A stretch of 64,000 nt of DNA, from positions 6,031,431 to 6,095,430 of the forward strand of contig CM119266.1 in NCBI GenBank assembly GCA_051294375.1, given 5' to 3'. A program made the position numbers and the translations under genes. This document shows, piece by piece, positions 31,086 through 43,992 of this stretch. This DNA comes from Paraspadella gotoi (lineage: Eukaryota > Chaetognatha). Position 1 is the stretch's first letter, and each line of letters starts with the position of its first letter. The notes beneath the pieces are model-generated. The model did not search any database and had not been told where the DNA came from. It saw only the letters and a program-made list of their open reading frames with translations.

Positions 31086-31509
31086 AGAAAGTGACGGAAT
31101 TAGTTTAAGGAGAAAAATATTTTGATACAACTTTAGAGCAAAAAAAAGAGTTAATATGTTGTGTCATGGTTTGTGTTGTTTTTAAAAATATGACTTTACC
31201 AAAAAAAGAAATCATTTAGAAAATTATCGGTTCAAAAAAAAATATATGTTTAGGCAGGAAAAAAGAACAGAAAAAAATATACCGTAGACCGTAACATAAA
31301 TACCAAAAAATAAAAATATCTAGTAAAATGATTAAAAAAATATTTTTGAAATTGAAAACCGATGAAGAGACTGACAAAAAAATGGGAGAGAGAATCTATG
31401 GTGTCTTTATGGTGCGAAACGGTTTTGGCAGCCAAATTTAATGATTCCATTTTATGGCGCAAAAAGTGAAAGAAGATGATGACGAAGATTTAAATGGAGG
31501 GTTGAAAAA

Positions 31510-31876
31510 TGAGGATAAAATTAGAGGAAAGAAAAAAAGGAAAGGGGAGGAATAGAAAGGAAAGGAAAAGGAAAAGAAAGGAGAGGAAAGGAAAGGAAAT
31601 GAAAGGAAAGGAAAGGAAAGGAAACGAAAGGAAAAGAGAGGAAATGAAAGGTAATAAAAAAAGAAAAGTAAAGGAAAAGAAGGAAAGGAATGGAATAGAA
31701 AGGAAAGGAGAGGAAGGGAAAGGAAAGGAAAGGAAAGAAAGGGAAAGTAGAGAAAAGGATGGAATAGAAAGGAAAGGAAAAGAGTAAAAGGAAAGGAAAG
31801 GAAAGAAATGGAAAGAAGAGGAAAGGAAGGAAAGGAAAGGAAAAAAAGAAAAGAAAAGAAAAGAAATTAAAAGAAA
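31510..31876. repeat. GGAAA-type purine minisatellite
   Basis: Irregular AGGAAAGGAAA units running into the N gap. Lys/Arg/Glu and Phe/Ser/Leu frames are repeat products. Confidence 0.9.
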
Positions 31877-32126
31877 NNNNNNNNNNNNNNNNNNNNNNNN
31901 NNNNNNNNNNNNNNNNNNNNNNNNNNNNNNNNNNNNNNNNNNNNNNNNNNNNNNNNNNNNNNNNNNNNNNNNNNNNNNNNNNNNNNNNNNNNNNNNNNNN
32001 NNNNNNNNNNNNNNNNNNNNNNNNNNNNNNNNNNNNNNNNNNNNNNNNNNNNNNNNNNNNNNNNNNNNNNNNNNNNNNNNNNNNNNNNNNNNNNNNNNNN
32101 NNNNNNNNNNNNNNNNNNNNNNNNNN
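31877..32126. other. Assembly gap (250 N)
   Basis: Run of N. Confidence 0.99.
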
Positions 32127-32403
32127 AGAGAGGGGGGGTTACTTTCACGCGGCGTGAAACGGAGCGCGTGGTTTCGCGCGCGAGAAGTCGACTTGGAAAA
32201 TTGTGACCGAATGAGGAAGCCGAGAAAAGTCGGCATCCGGGAATTGAGATGAGGGAAGCCGGAAGAAAAGCCGGGAGGGAGGCCGAGAATTCGGTCGGTT
32301 GCGGGAATTCCACGAATGAAATAGAAAAAAGTGACTTTAGCCTTGAAAAAATGGTCGCCTGATACGAAAAGCCGATCTCTCTCTCTCTCGTCTCTCTCTC
32401 TCC

Positions 32404-32454
<51 letters not shown>

Positions 32455-32597
32455 TCTCTACTCTCTCTCTCACTCTCCCCCACAACAATTTACACATTCA
32501 AAACCCCAATCACTCAGTTCCGCCTCAATACCCCGACTTGACGAGTCTCTGCAGACGGAGCATCGGCATCACAGTTACCTCTCTCTCTTCTCTCTCA

Positions 32598-32644
<47 letters not shown>

Positions 32645-32941
32645 TCTCGTCTCTCTCTGCTATTCCCTTATGCATTCCGCGCTGCGCCCCTGTGAGGCAA
32701 CAGGTGGCTGAAGCGTCGATGAAATCCGTTCGCTCGGAATTTTCCGCTTCCTAAACCGACGATTTCCAGTCCGTGAGATTCCATGTCAATTTATAGACCC
32801 GAAATCTTAACGTGGAAATTAAAAAGAAATCTTTCTCCAAAAAAAAGGTTATTATGTTCTTTATTGAATCGAATTATTTTTATTCTCCGAAATTTGAAAA
32901 TCAGTTTTCTTCATGGCAAACCCAAGTTTTTTAATTAATAA

Positions 32942-32972
<31 letters not shown>

Positions 32973-33930
32973 TATTATTATTATATTATTATTATTATTA
33001 TATATTATTATGATTATTTATTATTATTATTATTCTTATTTTGTTTTTCAATTAAATATAATTATTTAATCTATATTATCTGTTATAATTTATTTTATCT
33101 ATATAATTTTCTTAAAATGATTATTAATAATTTTTATTTAAGACCGACGACCGAAAAAAATCGCTCATTTGAACCCAGTCACGTGACTCGGTCCCGAGGC
33201 CAACGATCTCGCGATTTAATCCATTGGCAAAAATATTTTTTAAAAAAATGTTTTCCGGCTAAAAATTCCCCATTTATTCATTTATTCTCAAACGAGGCTA
33301 ATCGTGATAAATAGACGAAAGGGAGAAAAAAACTGTTGCGCGGACAGATATTTGTCGAATGTGCAATAAATTGATCGTTTAAAAACTAAGCTACTAGTTC
33401 ATCGTTTTATAACAATTTCACGTCTGTGGGGATTGTTAAAAAAAATGGGGCTTTAGCTTTAGTACGTTAAAAATTATTTAGATTGTTAAAAATGTTCTTT
33501 TTAATGAAATTGGTATAATCTATAAAAAAAATTATTCATTCAAGCAATAAAGAAGCTAACATGTACCTGTTACTGAGGTTTAAGGCAGCTATGCCTCTTA
33601 CAAGATAATCACATAGCAGGACCATGCAAGCTTTCAATCGTTGGAAAGCTTGGCTTTTCCATCAATGAAGTGATATGATATTTTTATAAACTTTTTTCAA
33701 TTGATACCCTTTATTATTAGATTGGGGAAAACTACTAAATAAATAAAAAAAAATAAAAGGAACCGACGGTTATAAAATTGAAACAAGCTAAATAGTCTGA
33801 CTGATAAAATTTCATTCATGAAAACCGTTGAACCTGGGAAGAGGACACAGAAAGAAAATGAGTCATAATGAAATAAAAATGAGTAAGAGAAAAATAACCT
33901 AATTTAACCTGGTCGGTAAAGAAAGGGTTA
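32127..33930. other. Noncoding stretch with CT and TTA microsatellites
   Basis: CT repeats lie at about 32372-32456 and 32580-32660 and a TTA/TAT tract at about 32941-33030. A short non-repetitive GC-rich piece (32140-32330) has no supported gene. 33540-33730 resembles a repeat also found at 52440-52620. Confidence 0.55.
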
Positions 33931-34603
33931 TCAAGAACAGATGAGTTCTGGGCCAAGAAAAGAAAAAAAAGAAAAGAAAAGAAAAGAAAGAAAAAAAAGA
34001 AAAAAGAAAAGAAAAGAAAAGAAAAGAAAAGAACCCAAAAATATTGAGATTCAATCGGGACGAATTTTTCTTGAGTCGGTCCGTCTGTCCGTCTGTTTGT
34101 CGCGGGATTCTAAGTTTATCCAAAAGTGAATTTATTTTAAGAATTATAAATTTAGAAAGAAAAGATAATTTAATTTATGAAAAAATTGATAAAACATGAG
34201 GAGAGCAATTAAAAAAAGGGATAAATAGAAGAGGAGACCAAACAGAAGTGTCAAAGTAATAAATTATCTCTTCCTCAATTATTTTTTAAACTTTTAATCC
34301 ATTTATTATGAAATGATTAAATTATTTTTATTTAGCTACCTATGTCTGTTATTGACTAAATTAATATTTAAAAAAATAATTTTTTAGGGTCTAGAGCCAT
34401 TTTATAAATTATTTTTTTCATGGAAAGTTATCTCAGATTTATTTTTCAAAAAAGTTCTCAAATCATCAAATCATCACCCATTGACACATTTCAGTTTTAC
34501 TAAAAAAAAACGATTCATATTTGCTTAACCATGTGACCACCGCTTCTTGAAAAACCCTTTTCTCGAGGCCCAATCCTCCCCCTCACTCCACACTCACCCC
34601 CCC

Positions 34604-37600
34604 CACTATGAAGCATAGTAAGGTGGACAGCAGAAAATTTCATACAGCCTCGCTACCCCACCTGTAACCACTACACTATGAAGCCATGAGTAAGGTGGAC
34701 AGCAGAAAATTTCATACAGCCTCGCTACCCACCGTAACCACTACACTATGAAGCCATAGTAAGGTGGAAGCAGAAAATTTCATACAGCCTCGCTACCCAC
34801 CTGTAACCACTACACTATGAAGCATTAGTAAGGTGGACAGCAGAAAATTTATACAGCCTCGCTACCCACCGTAACCACTACACTATGAAGCCATAGTAAG
34901 GTGGACAGGCAGAAAATTTCATACAGCCTCGCTACCCACCTGTAACCACTACACTATGAAGCCATAGAAGGTGGACAGCAGAAAATTTCATACGCCTCGC
35001 TACCACCTGTAACCACTACACTATGAAGCCATAGTAAGGTGGACACAGAAAATTTCATACAGCCTCGCTACCCACCTGTAACCACTACACTATGAAGCCA
35101 TAGTAAGGTGACAGCAGAAAATTTCATACAGCTCGCTACCCACCTGTAACACTACACTAATGAAGCCATAGTAAGTGGACAGCAGAAAATTTCATTACAG
35201 CCTCGCTACCCACCTGTAACCCACTACACTATGAAGCCATAGTAATGTGGACAGCAGAAAATTTCATACAGCCTCGCTACCCCACCTGTAACCACTACAC
35301 TATGAAGCCATAGTAAAGGTGGACAGCAGAAAATTTCATACAGCCTCGCTACCCACCTGTAACCACTACACTATGAAGCCATAGTAAGGTGGACAGCAGA
35401 AAATTTCATACAGCCTCCTACCACCTGTAACCACATACACTATGAAGCCATAGTTAAGGTGGACCAGCAGGAAAATTTCTACTGCGAGCCTCCTAGCCTT
35501 ATGCCTATATCGTATACAGCTATGAAGCCATAGTAGGTGGAAGCAAGAAAAAATTTCATACAGCCTCGCTACCCACCTGTAACCACTACACTATGAAGCC
35601 ATAGTAAGGTGGACAGCAGAAATTTCATAACAGCACTCGACTACCCACCTGCTTACCCCCAACTACACTATGAGCCATAGTAAGGTGGACAGCAGAAAAT
35701 TTCATACAGCCTCGCTACCCACCTGTAACACTACACTATGAAGCATAGTAAGGTGCGACAGCAGAAAATTTATACAGCTCGCTACCCACCTGTAACCACT
35801 TACACTATGAGCCATAGTAAGGTGGACAGCAGAAAATTTCATACAGCTCGTACCCACCTGTAACCCACTACACTATGAAGCCATAGTAAGGTGGACAGCA
35901 GAAAATTTTCATACAGCCTCGCTACCCACTGTACACTACACTATGAAGCCATAGTAAGGTGGACAGCAGAAAATTTATACACCCTCGCTACCCACTGTAA
36001 CCACTAACTATGAAGCCATAGTAAGGTGGACGCAGAAAATTTCATACAGCCTCGCTACCCACTGTAATCACTGACACTATGAAGCCATAGTAAGGGGACA
36101 GCAGAAAATTCATACAGCCCGTACCCACCCTGTAACCACTACACTATGAAGCCATAGTAAGGTGGACAGCAGAAAATTTTCATCAGCCTCGCTACCCACC
36201 TGTAACCACTACACTATGAAGCCATAGTAAGGTGGACAGCAGAAAATTTCATACAGCCTCGCTACCCACCGTAAACCACTACACTAGAAGCCATAGTAGG
36301 TGACAGCAGAAAATTTCATACAGCTCGCTACTTCCACCTGTAACCACTACACTATGAAGCCATAGTAAGGTGGACAGCAGAAAATTTCATACAGCCTCGC
36401 TACCCACCTGTAACCACTACACTATGAAGCCATAGTAAGGTGGACAGCAGAAAATTTCATACAGCCTCGCTACCCACCTGTAACCACTACACTATGAAGC
36501 CATAGTAAGGTGGACAGCAGAAATTTCATACAGCCTCGCTACCACCTGTAACCACTACACTATGAAGCCATAGTAAGGTGGACAGCAGAAAATTTCATAC
36601 AGCCTCGCTACCCACCTTAACCACTACACTATGAAGCCATAGTAAAGGTGGACAGCAAAAATTTCATACAGCCTCGCCTGCCCACCTGTAACCACTACAC
36701 TATGAAGCCATAGTAGGTGGACAGCAGAAAATTTCATAACCAGCCTCGCTACCACCTGTAACCACTACCACTATGAAGCCATAGTAAGGTGGACAGCAGA
36801 AAATTTTCATACAGCCTCGCTACCCACTTGTAACCACTACACTATGAAAGCCATAGTAAGGTGGACAGCAGAAAATTTCATACAGCCTCGCTACCCCCTG
36901 TAACCACTACACTATGAAGCCATAGTAAGGTGGACAGCAGAAAATTTCATCAGCCTCGCTCCCACCTGTTAACCACTACACTATGAAGCCATAGTAAGGT
37001 GGACAGCCAGAAATTTCATACAGCCTCGCTACCCACCTGTAACCACTACACTATGAAGCCATAGTAAGGTGGACAGCAGAAAATTCATACAGCCTCGCTT
37101 ACCCACCTGTAACCCTACACTATGAAGCCATAGTAAGGTGGACAGCAGAAAATTTCAATACAGCCTCGCTACCCACCTGTACCACTACACTATGAAGCCA
37201 TAGTAGGTGGACAGCAGAAAATTTCCATACAGCCTCGCTACCCACTGTAACCACTACACTATGAAGCATAGTAAGGTGGACAGCAGAAAATTTCATACAC
37301 CTCGCTACCCACCTGTAACCACTACACTATGAGCCATAGTAAGGTGGACAGCAGAAAATTTTCATACAGCCTCGCTAACCCCACCTGTAACCACTACCAC
37401 TATGAGCCATAGTAAGGTGGACAGCAGAAAATTTCATACAGCCTCGCTACCCACCTGTAACCACTACACATGAAGCCATAGTAAGGTGGACAGCAGAAAA
37501 TTTCATACGCCTCGGCTACCCACTGTAACCACTACACTATGAAGCCATAGTAAGGGTGGACAGCAGAAAATTTCATACAGCCTCGCTCCCACCTGTAACC

Positions 37601-39178
37601 ACTACACTATGAAGCCATAGTAGGTGGACAGCAGAAAATTTCATACAGCCTCGCTACCCACCTGTAACCACTACACTATGTAAGCCATAGTAAGGTGGAC
37701 AGCAGAAAATTTCATACAGCTCGGTACCCACTGCTTAACCACTACACTATGAAGCCATAGTAAGGTGGACAGCAGAAAATTTCATGCAGCCTCGCTACCC
37801 ACGTAACCACTACACTATGAAGCCATAGTAAGGTGGAAGCAGAAAATTTCATACAGCCTCGCTACCCACCTGTAACCACTACACTATGAAGCCATAAGTA
37901 AGTGTGGACAGCAGAAAATTTCATACAGCCTCGCTACCCACCTGTAACCACTACACTATGAAGCCATAGTAAGGTGGACAGCAGAAAATTCATACAGCCT
38001 CGCTACCCACCTGTAAACCACTACACTATGAGCCATAGTAAGGTGGACAGCAGAAAATTTCATACAGCCTCGCTACCACCTGTTAACCACTACACTATGA
38101 AGCCATAGTAAGGTGGACAGCAGAAAATTTTCATACAGCCTCGTACCAACCTGTAAACACTACACTATGAAGCCATAGTAAGGTGGACAGCAGAAAAATT
38201 TTCATACAGCCTCGTACCCACCTGTAACCACTACACTATGAGCCATAGTAAGGTGGACAGCAGAAAATTTCATACAGCCTCGCTACCACCTGTAACCACT
38301 ACACTATGAAGCCATAGTAAGGTGGGACAGCAGAAATTTCATACAGCCTCGCTACCCACCGTAACCACTACACTATGAAGCCATAGTAAGGTGGACAGCA
38401 GAAAATTTCATACAGCCTCGCTACCCACCTGTAACCACTACACTATAAGCCATAGTAAGGTGGACAGCAGAAAATTTCATACAGCCTCGCTACCCACCTG
38501 TAACCCTACACTATGAAGCCATAGTAAGGTGGACAGCAGAAAATTTCATACAGCCTCGCTACCCACCTTAACCACTACACTTGAAGCCATAGTAAGTGGA
38601 CAGCAGAAAATTTCATACAGCCTCGCTACCCACCTGTAACACTCACTATGAAGCCATAGTAAGGTGGACAGCAGAAAATTTCATACAGCCTCGCTACCCA
38701 CCTGTAACCATACACTATTAGCCATAGTAAGGTGGGACAGCAGAAAATTTCATACAGCTCGCTACCCACCTGTAACCACTACACTATGAAGCCATAGTAA
38801 GGTGGACAGCAGAAAATTTCATACAGCCTCGCTACCCACCTGTAACCACTACACTATGAAGCCATAGTAAGGTGGACAGCAGAAAATTTCATACAGCCTC
38901 GCTACCCCCTGATCACGGCTGTAAAACGCACTACACTACTGAAGCCATAGTAAGGTGGACAGCAGAAAATTTCATACAGCCTCGCTACCCACCTGTAACC
39001 ACTACACTATGAAGCCATAGTAAGGTGGACAGCAGAAAATTTCATACAGCCTCGCTACCCACCTGTAACCACTACACTATGAAGCCATAGTAAGGTGGAC
39101 AGCAGAAAATTTCATACAGCCTCGCTACCCACCTGTAACCACTACACTATGAAGCCATAGTAAGGTGGACAGCAGAAT
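34604..39178. repeat. 70-bp satellite array, about 65 copies
   Basis: The unit begins CACTATGAAGCCATAGTAAG, continues GTGGACAGCAGAAAATTTCA and TACAGCCTCGCTACCCACCT, and ends GTAACCACTA. Copies are nearly identical apart from scattered one-base indels and a few scrambled units (about 35455-35530, 35635-35665, 38905-38940). The unit holds a small hairpin, ACTATG-AAGC-CATAGT. There are no spacers, so it is not CRISPR. Stops in TAG/TAA keep all frames closed. Confidence 0.98.
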
Positions 39179-39179
39179 T

Positions 39180-40120
39180 CCGCGCTATTTCTAATGCATT
39201 AAGCCACCAAGCCCACCCACCACCCAATAATTTGTTTTGATTTTATCTATTAGCAAAAAGCTTTATCTTGGAACTTGTTTGATTGAAAAGTAATTGCAGT
39301 TACCACTTCATTTTGCTTTGAAGTATCTTCAATTCTATATGGTTTTAATGTTAGATTGCATATCATATTAATATTTCATCTCTATAATATGTAAGTTTCC
39401 TAAAGTATTTTTTTTATTTTTCATTTCTTAAAAATATAATACTACAATATTGCAAATTAGAGTTATAAATACTCAAAGATTTTTAAATAATGCAAATACA
39501 GTCAGAGAAAAATTTTTATTTACAAACGTAAAAAATTATTAAGAAAGGATAATTACAAAAAAATTAGACATGAGACTGGAGAATAGGCAGGGATTTTTAA
39601 TATAACGGTTTAACTAAAAAGTATAATGTAATTTCTCTCGATTCGTTTTTGTTGGTAAGTTTTAGTTACAACGTTTTTAATTATTTAAAAACAACGGTTA
39701 ATTTAAACAAAAATAACGGATATGTTTCGTCTCTGATGAGAGCCTTCTTCAGCGCGAAAAATATTGTTTTGTAAAAATATTTTTTCACAGAATTTGCTGC
39801 CTTTTCTAAACCCTTTAAAAACAAGTTCAGGCTCTGCAGTGACTGTTCAGCTGCCTTCCAGCTATCTCTGTCTCTGTCTGTCTTTCTCTTTCTCTCTCTC
39901 TCTCTCTGTAACGATTCTTGCGTGATCGTTTTTTTAAAAAAATTTGATTATTTTTTTCCTTTTAAAAACTTTTATTATCGCCATTTATTCCGCGATTTTT
40001 TCTCAATGCAAAATCCCAAATTTACATCCGAGATTTTCGTGGATTTATTCACTTTCTTTCTCACTCTCTTTCAATCTCTCTTTCACTCATACACGCATTT
40101 GCTTGTTTTATTTATGATGA
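39180..40120. other. AT-rich unique sequence after the satellite
   Basis: No gene seen. A CTCT microsatellite lies at about 39865-39907, and a GAAAC/CTGATGAG-containing segment at about 39720-39770. Confidence 0.5.
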
Positions 40121-40129
40121 TTGATTCAT

Positions 40130-40380
40130 TTGAGTCAATGAATGACTATCATCGCATCAATGAATGACTATCATCTTATCAACAAATGATTATCATCACA
40201 TCAATGAATGACTATCATTGCATCAAACCTTTTGGTATTATCACATCAATCATTTGGTAATCATAAATCGATCATTTGTTATCATCGCATCAATTATTGG
40301 TTATCATCGCATCAATATTCGTTATCATCGCATCAATCCTTTGGTTATCATCGAACCAATATTTGGTTATCATTGAAGGA
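40130..40380. repeat. ~22-bp ATCATCGCATCAAT minisatellite
   Basis: Around ten imperfect copies of TATCATCGCATCAAT with TTTGGT or GAATGAC spacers. Confidence 0.8.
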
Positions 40381-40394
40381 GGCTCGATCCTATT

Positions 40395-40569
40395 CTTTAA
40401 GATTTTTTTTCTCTCTTTCTCCTCTCCTCTCTCTTTCTCTCTCTTTCTCTCTTTCTTTCTCTATGATTATTCCAAAATGAGTTTTACTCTGCAGGCTTAA
40501 GTTACGAATCTCTCTCTCTTCTCTCTCTCTCTCTCTTCTTTTTTTTTTTTTTTTTTTTTCTCTCTCCCT

Positions 40570-40607
<38 letters not shown>

Positions 40608-40720
40608 TCTGATTAGTCAAAACGAGCATCGCTGATAGTTACGCATCTCTTATCTCTCTCTCTCTATCTCTCTCTCTTTCTTTTTCTCTCTCTCTTTTCT
40701 CCTCTCTCTCTTTCGTCGCC
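40395..40720. repeat. Interrupted CT/CTTT microsatellites
   Basis: Several CT runs separated by near-duplicated unique pieces (TTACG(A/C)ATCTC). Confidence 0.85.
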
Positions 40721-41425
40721 TTCCGCAACTCTTATTAATTTATATAGAAAATAAAAATTTCGGATTTACATAAACTAGTCTACTTGAAGTCAGATTCTTC
40801 TTAAAACGAAAAACCGCAAAAAACGCAACAGGGGTTATGTCTCAGACACCACCCAGCCATTGAATTGCTTTTGAAGTAAATTTCGATGATCCCTAAATAT
40901 CCCGACAACTTAAAGCTGAACTTAAGGAAAATTTGGGAGGCTCATTTCATTCAAATCACTTTGCCAACTTAATGCCACTGTATTGCAACTTTCATTCTAC
41001 AAATTATAAAAAATAATATGTAACAGAAACCTTAGCGAAAGAGCTGTTGATTGATTATTAAAATATATAGTTTTTAATAAAAATTAGTTATTTTCTGACG
41101 TGATATAATGTTGTGGTAACCAAACCAGCAATCAAAAATTCAATTTGCATCGCAAGACTGCATGAAAATAATAATTCCTACTAAGACAAAAAAACGAAAT
41201 AACGTTTAATAGAAACTGGCAAAGGAGTTTAAAGACAAGATATTTGTCAAAAATCAATATAAATTGCTAAAGTGATGACATGACTTTTCCACGGTGTGGA
41301 TACACTGTGCCCCCCCACCTTCACCCCTCCTCATACCCCCCCCTTCCAAACAAGAAAAATGAGAAAAAAATAGGATTTTTCATGAATTTAATTCTGAATC
41401 GCGTTTTCGTTGGGATTCCATTTTT
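40721..41425. other. AT-rich unique sequence
   Basis: No gene, RNA or repeat could be supported. Confidence 0.5.
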
Positions 41426-41755
41426 TGCCTTATTTTCCCAGAACGCCCCATTTTATCTTAAATTCGGAATTAGATAAATTTTTCATAAAATTGTCAAAAT
41501 GCTGATAAAGACTTGTAACCAAAAGTTAAAACATGTAAGATTAATAAAAACTATTATTTATATATATATAAATATAAACTATTATTTACTGTTCTCTTCT
41601 AATTTTAAAGTTAAAATTCGTAAATTTCCTTTCCTTTTGTTGTGGTTGCGTATTGGGAGAAGTCGTTGTAAAAAAATATTAAAAACGTCTTCCAAAGTTA
41701 AAATTAAATTCTGAGATAAAGGAACGGAAATGGGGGATTCTTGGAAAAGAGAGCC
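41426..41755. mobile_element. MITE-like copy with inverted ends
   Basis: TGCCTTATTTTCCCAGAACG at the left is mirrored by TTCTTGGAAAAGAGAGCC at the right. The interior is AT-rich and noncoding. Confidence 0.5.
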
Positions 41756-42049
41756 TCATTTTTTTCTCTGTCACATTATCGAAATTGAACGACGGTGAAG
41801 ATTTCGTCGGAGTTTTTTTTTTTATATTTGTGTTTAGTCGCGGGAGGAAACGACTCGTTTAGACACTTTTCGGTCGGTCGGTCGCTCGATTAATATAAAG
41901 AATTTGTTACAAGAATTGGTATGAAGAAATGAAAAGTTGAGAACTAGTTGGTAAAGGAATAAAATTTATTTTGAAATTTATATGAAAGAGAGGGAGAAAA
42001 AGAAAAAGTGAGAGAGAGAGAGATGGAGAGAGAGAGATGTGGATAAGGC

Positions 42050-42240
42050 GCTAAGTGGGCTGAAAACTACTTTCCGTAACTTCTATGCCCCCTCAGCAGC
42101 CATGGAACGGGTCCTGGGTTTGGAACCAAGTTTGAGGCCTTTCCATGACCCCAAGGCGGTTTAAGGACGTCCTCAGGGTTCCGCAGGGTAGATACTGGGT
42201 TGGGATTGAACCCGGTACCTAGTGGTCATGAGGTCCCCCC
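42050..42240 (-). mobile_element. Truncated tRNA-derived SINE-like piece
   Basis: The minus strand carries GGGTTCAATCCC (42205-42216), a good polymerase III B box in a T-arm-like setting, after an anticodon-arm-like CCTCATGACC. No convincing A box is seen, so the 5' end looks truncated. Confidence 0.45.
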
Positions 42241-42305
42241 TTGCTTTTAATTCTTTTACAAATTATATCTATCCTATCTATCTCCTCTCTCTCTCTCTCT
42301 CTCTC

Positions 42306-42352
<47 letters not shown>

Positions 42353-42354
<2 letters not shown>

Positions 42355-43800
42355 GCCCTGCAACCCAGGCCCCAGCGTTGACGCTTTTTCTGGATATTAA
42401 ACTCGGGAGTAAATCCCTTTCCTCTTCTCTCTCTTTTTTAATTTTTTCCTTTATTTTTTTTTCCTAATTATCTCCCTTTTTTTTTCTGTTGTTCTTCATT
42501 TTAGGGTATTTTTTTCCTCCACTCAACATCTTTTTTTGTTTTATTTTCTAATTTAATTTTCGGTCTTATTGCCCAAAGCGCCGCGTTTCATCTTAAATAC
42601 GAAATTAAATTAGTGTTTAGGTACTAATTAGGTTTTGAGATTAGATAGTTTAGGGTGATAAGGCTAGGCGATTAAGGCTTAGTGGAAATTAGGATATTAA
42701 GATTTAATAAGTATTTAAGATTTTTCGTTAGAGTAGAGGTTTTTAAGGATCTGAGATTTGGGTAAAAGATTAGGCTAAACAATTATGGATAGAATTTTAG
42801 TTGAAGGGTTGAGGATCAGACGAGAGTTACGGTTACGGTTACTAGATCTAGATTAAACATTATCGCTTAAAATTAAGTTCAGGGTTAGAGGAAGTCGAAA
42901 TTGATTTCGCTTTTAAGAAAAGAAGCAGCCTCATTTTTTTTTATATCTTCCCCCAGTTTAATAAATTATTAATTCTCTTATTAGTTTTATCCTATAAAAA
43001 AAAATTCGGTGAAGTTTCTCTCGAATGACATTTAAAAAAAAAGCGGATACAATGAATCACAGTTTTTTATTTTGTTTTAATAGCGATTTTGTTTTTGAGA
43101 GAAGTTTATACGAATATAAAAAGACAAACACAAATGATTGAACGGTTCGTTTTAAGTTCGCTAATAAAGTAAACGAGCGTTAAATATATATCCGGAAAAA
43201 CACTCTTACATAGCAATTTAGTGAAAAAAAAAAAACCGGAGACTTTGTTAAGAATTTTTCCCACTAGTTTATAAAAAAAAAAATCATACTCTTTTGGTCC
43301 GTTGAAAAAAAAGATTTAAAAAAAACACACAAAAAACTGGTTGGTGTTTCTTTCTGGAACGCAAGATCATTCATCTTTTTCTCCTCTCTGTCGTGTTTAT
43401 TGACGGAATCTTTAACACGCAATATAAATCTTAAATCTGTTATTACGAAAATTCATCCAAATATTTCAATATTCTTTAGCATTCACATTTCTTTGTCATC
43501 ACTATCAGTGAACCTCTGTTGTCTTGCGTCTTTCCGTAATTAAACTACTTTTTTATAATCATCATCATCCATATCATGCAATAGCATCATCAATCATCAT
43601 CGTTCTCAATACATCATGCATCAGTCATCATCATCAAATCTATCATCATCATATAATCATCATCATACATCATCATATAGCATCATCGTCATCATCTCGC
43701 GAATTGATTTTTGACGAAGAAGAAAACAAAAGATTACTTTTCTTTGATTGGTGATTGACAAAGAAACGAAAAACGATTTCCATTTCAGTCTGGAGGCCTC
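42353..43800 (+). repeat. Inverted duplication 1, left arm
   Basis: Matches 43990-45396 in reverse complement from CCCTGCAACCCAGG at the outer end to CAGTCTGGAGGCC at the inner end. It includes a MITE-like copy (42562-42930), a CATCAT-rich stretch (43560-43705) and AT-rich DNA. Small differences are frequent. Confidence 0.85.
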
Positions 43801-43933
43801 TCTCTCTCTCTTCTCGTCTCTCTCTTCTCTCTCTCTTTCTCTTCTCGGGTCTCTCTCTCTCCTCTTCTCTCTCTCTTTCTCTTCTTTCTCGATTCCCTTT
43901 CTCCTCTTCGTCGTCTGAATTTGTAACCACTGG

Positions 43934-43958
43934 NNNNNNNNNNNNNNNNNNNNNNNNN
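43934..43958. other. Assembly gap (25 N) at the centre of inverted duplication 1
   Basis: Run of exactly 25 N between CT-rich and GA-rich sequence. Confidence 0.99.

Positions 43959-43989
<31 letters not shown>

Positions 43990-43992
<3 letters not shown>

Noticed and set aside
32670-32760. Possible small terminal exon on the plus strand ending in Ser-Ala-Ser-stop
   Set aside because: No upstream exon or consistent phase; surrounded by CT microsatellites.
34604-39178. CRISPR-like array
   Set aside because: Units are contiguous with no unique spacers, and the context is a eukaryotic genome; it is a satellite.
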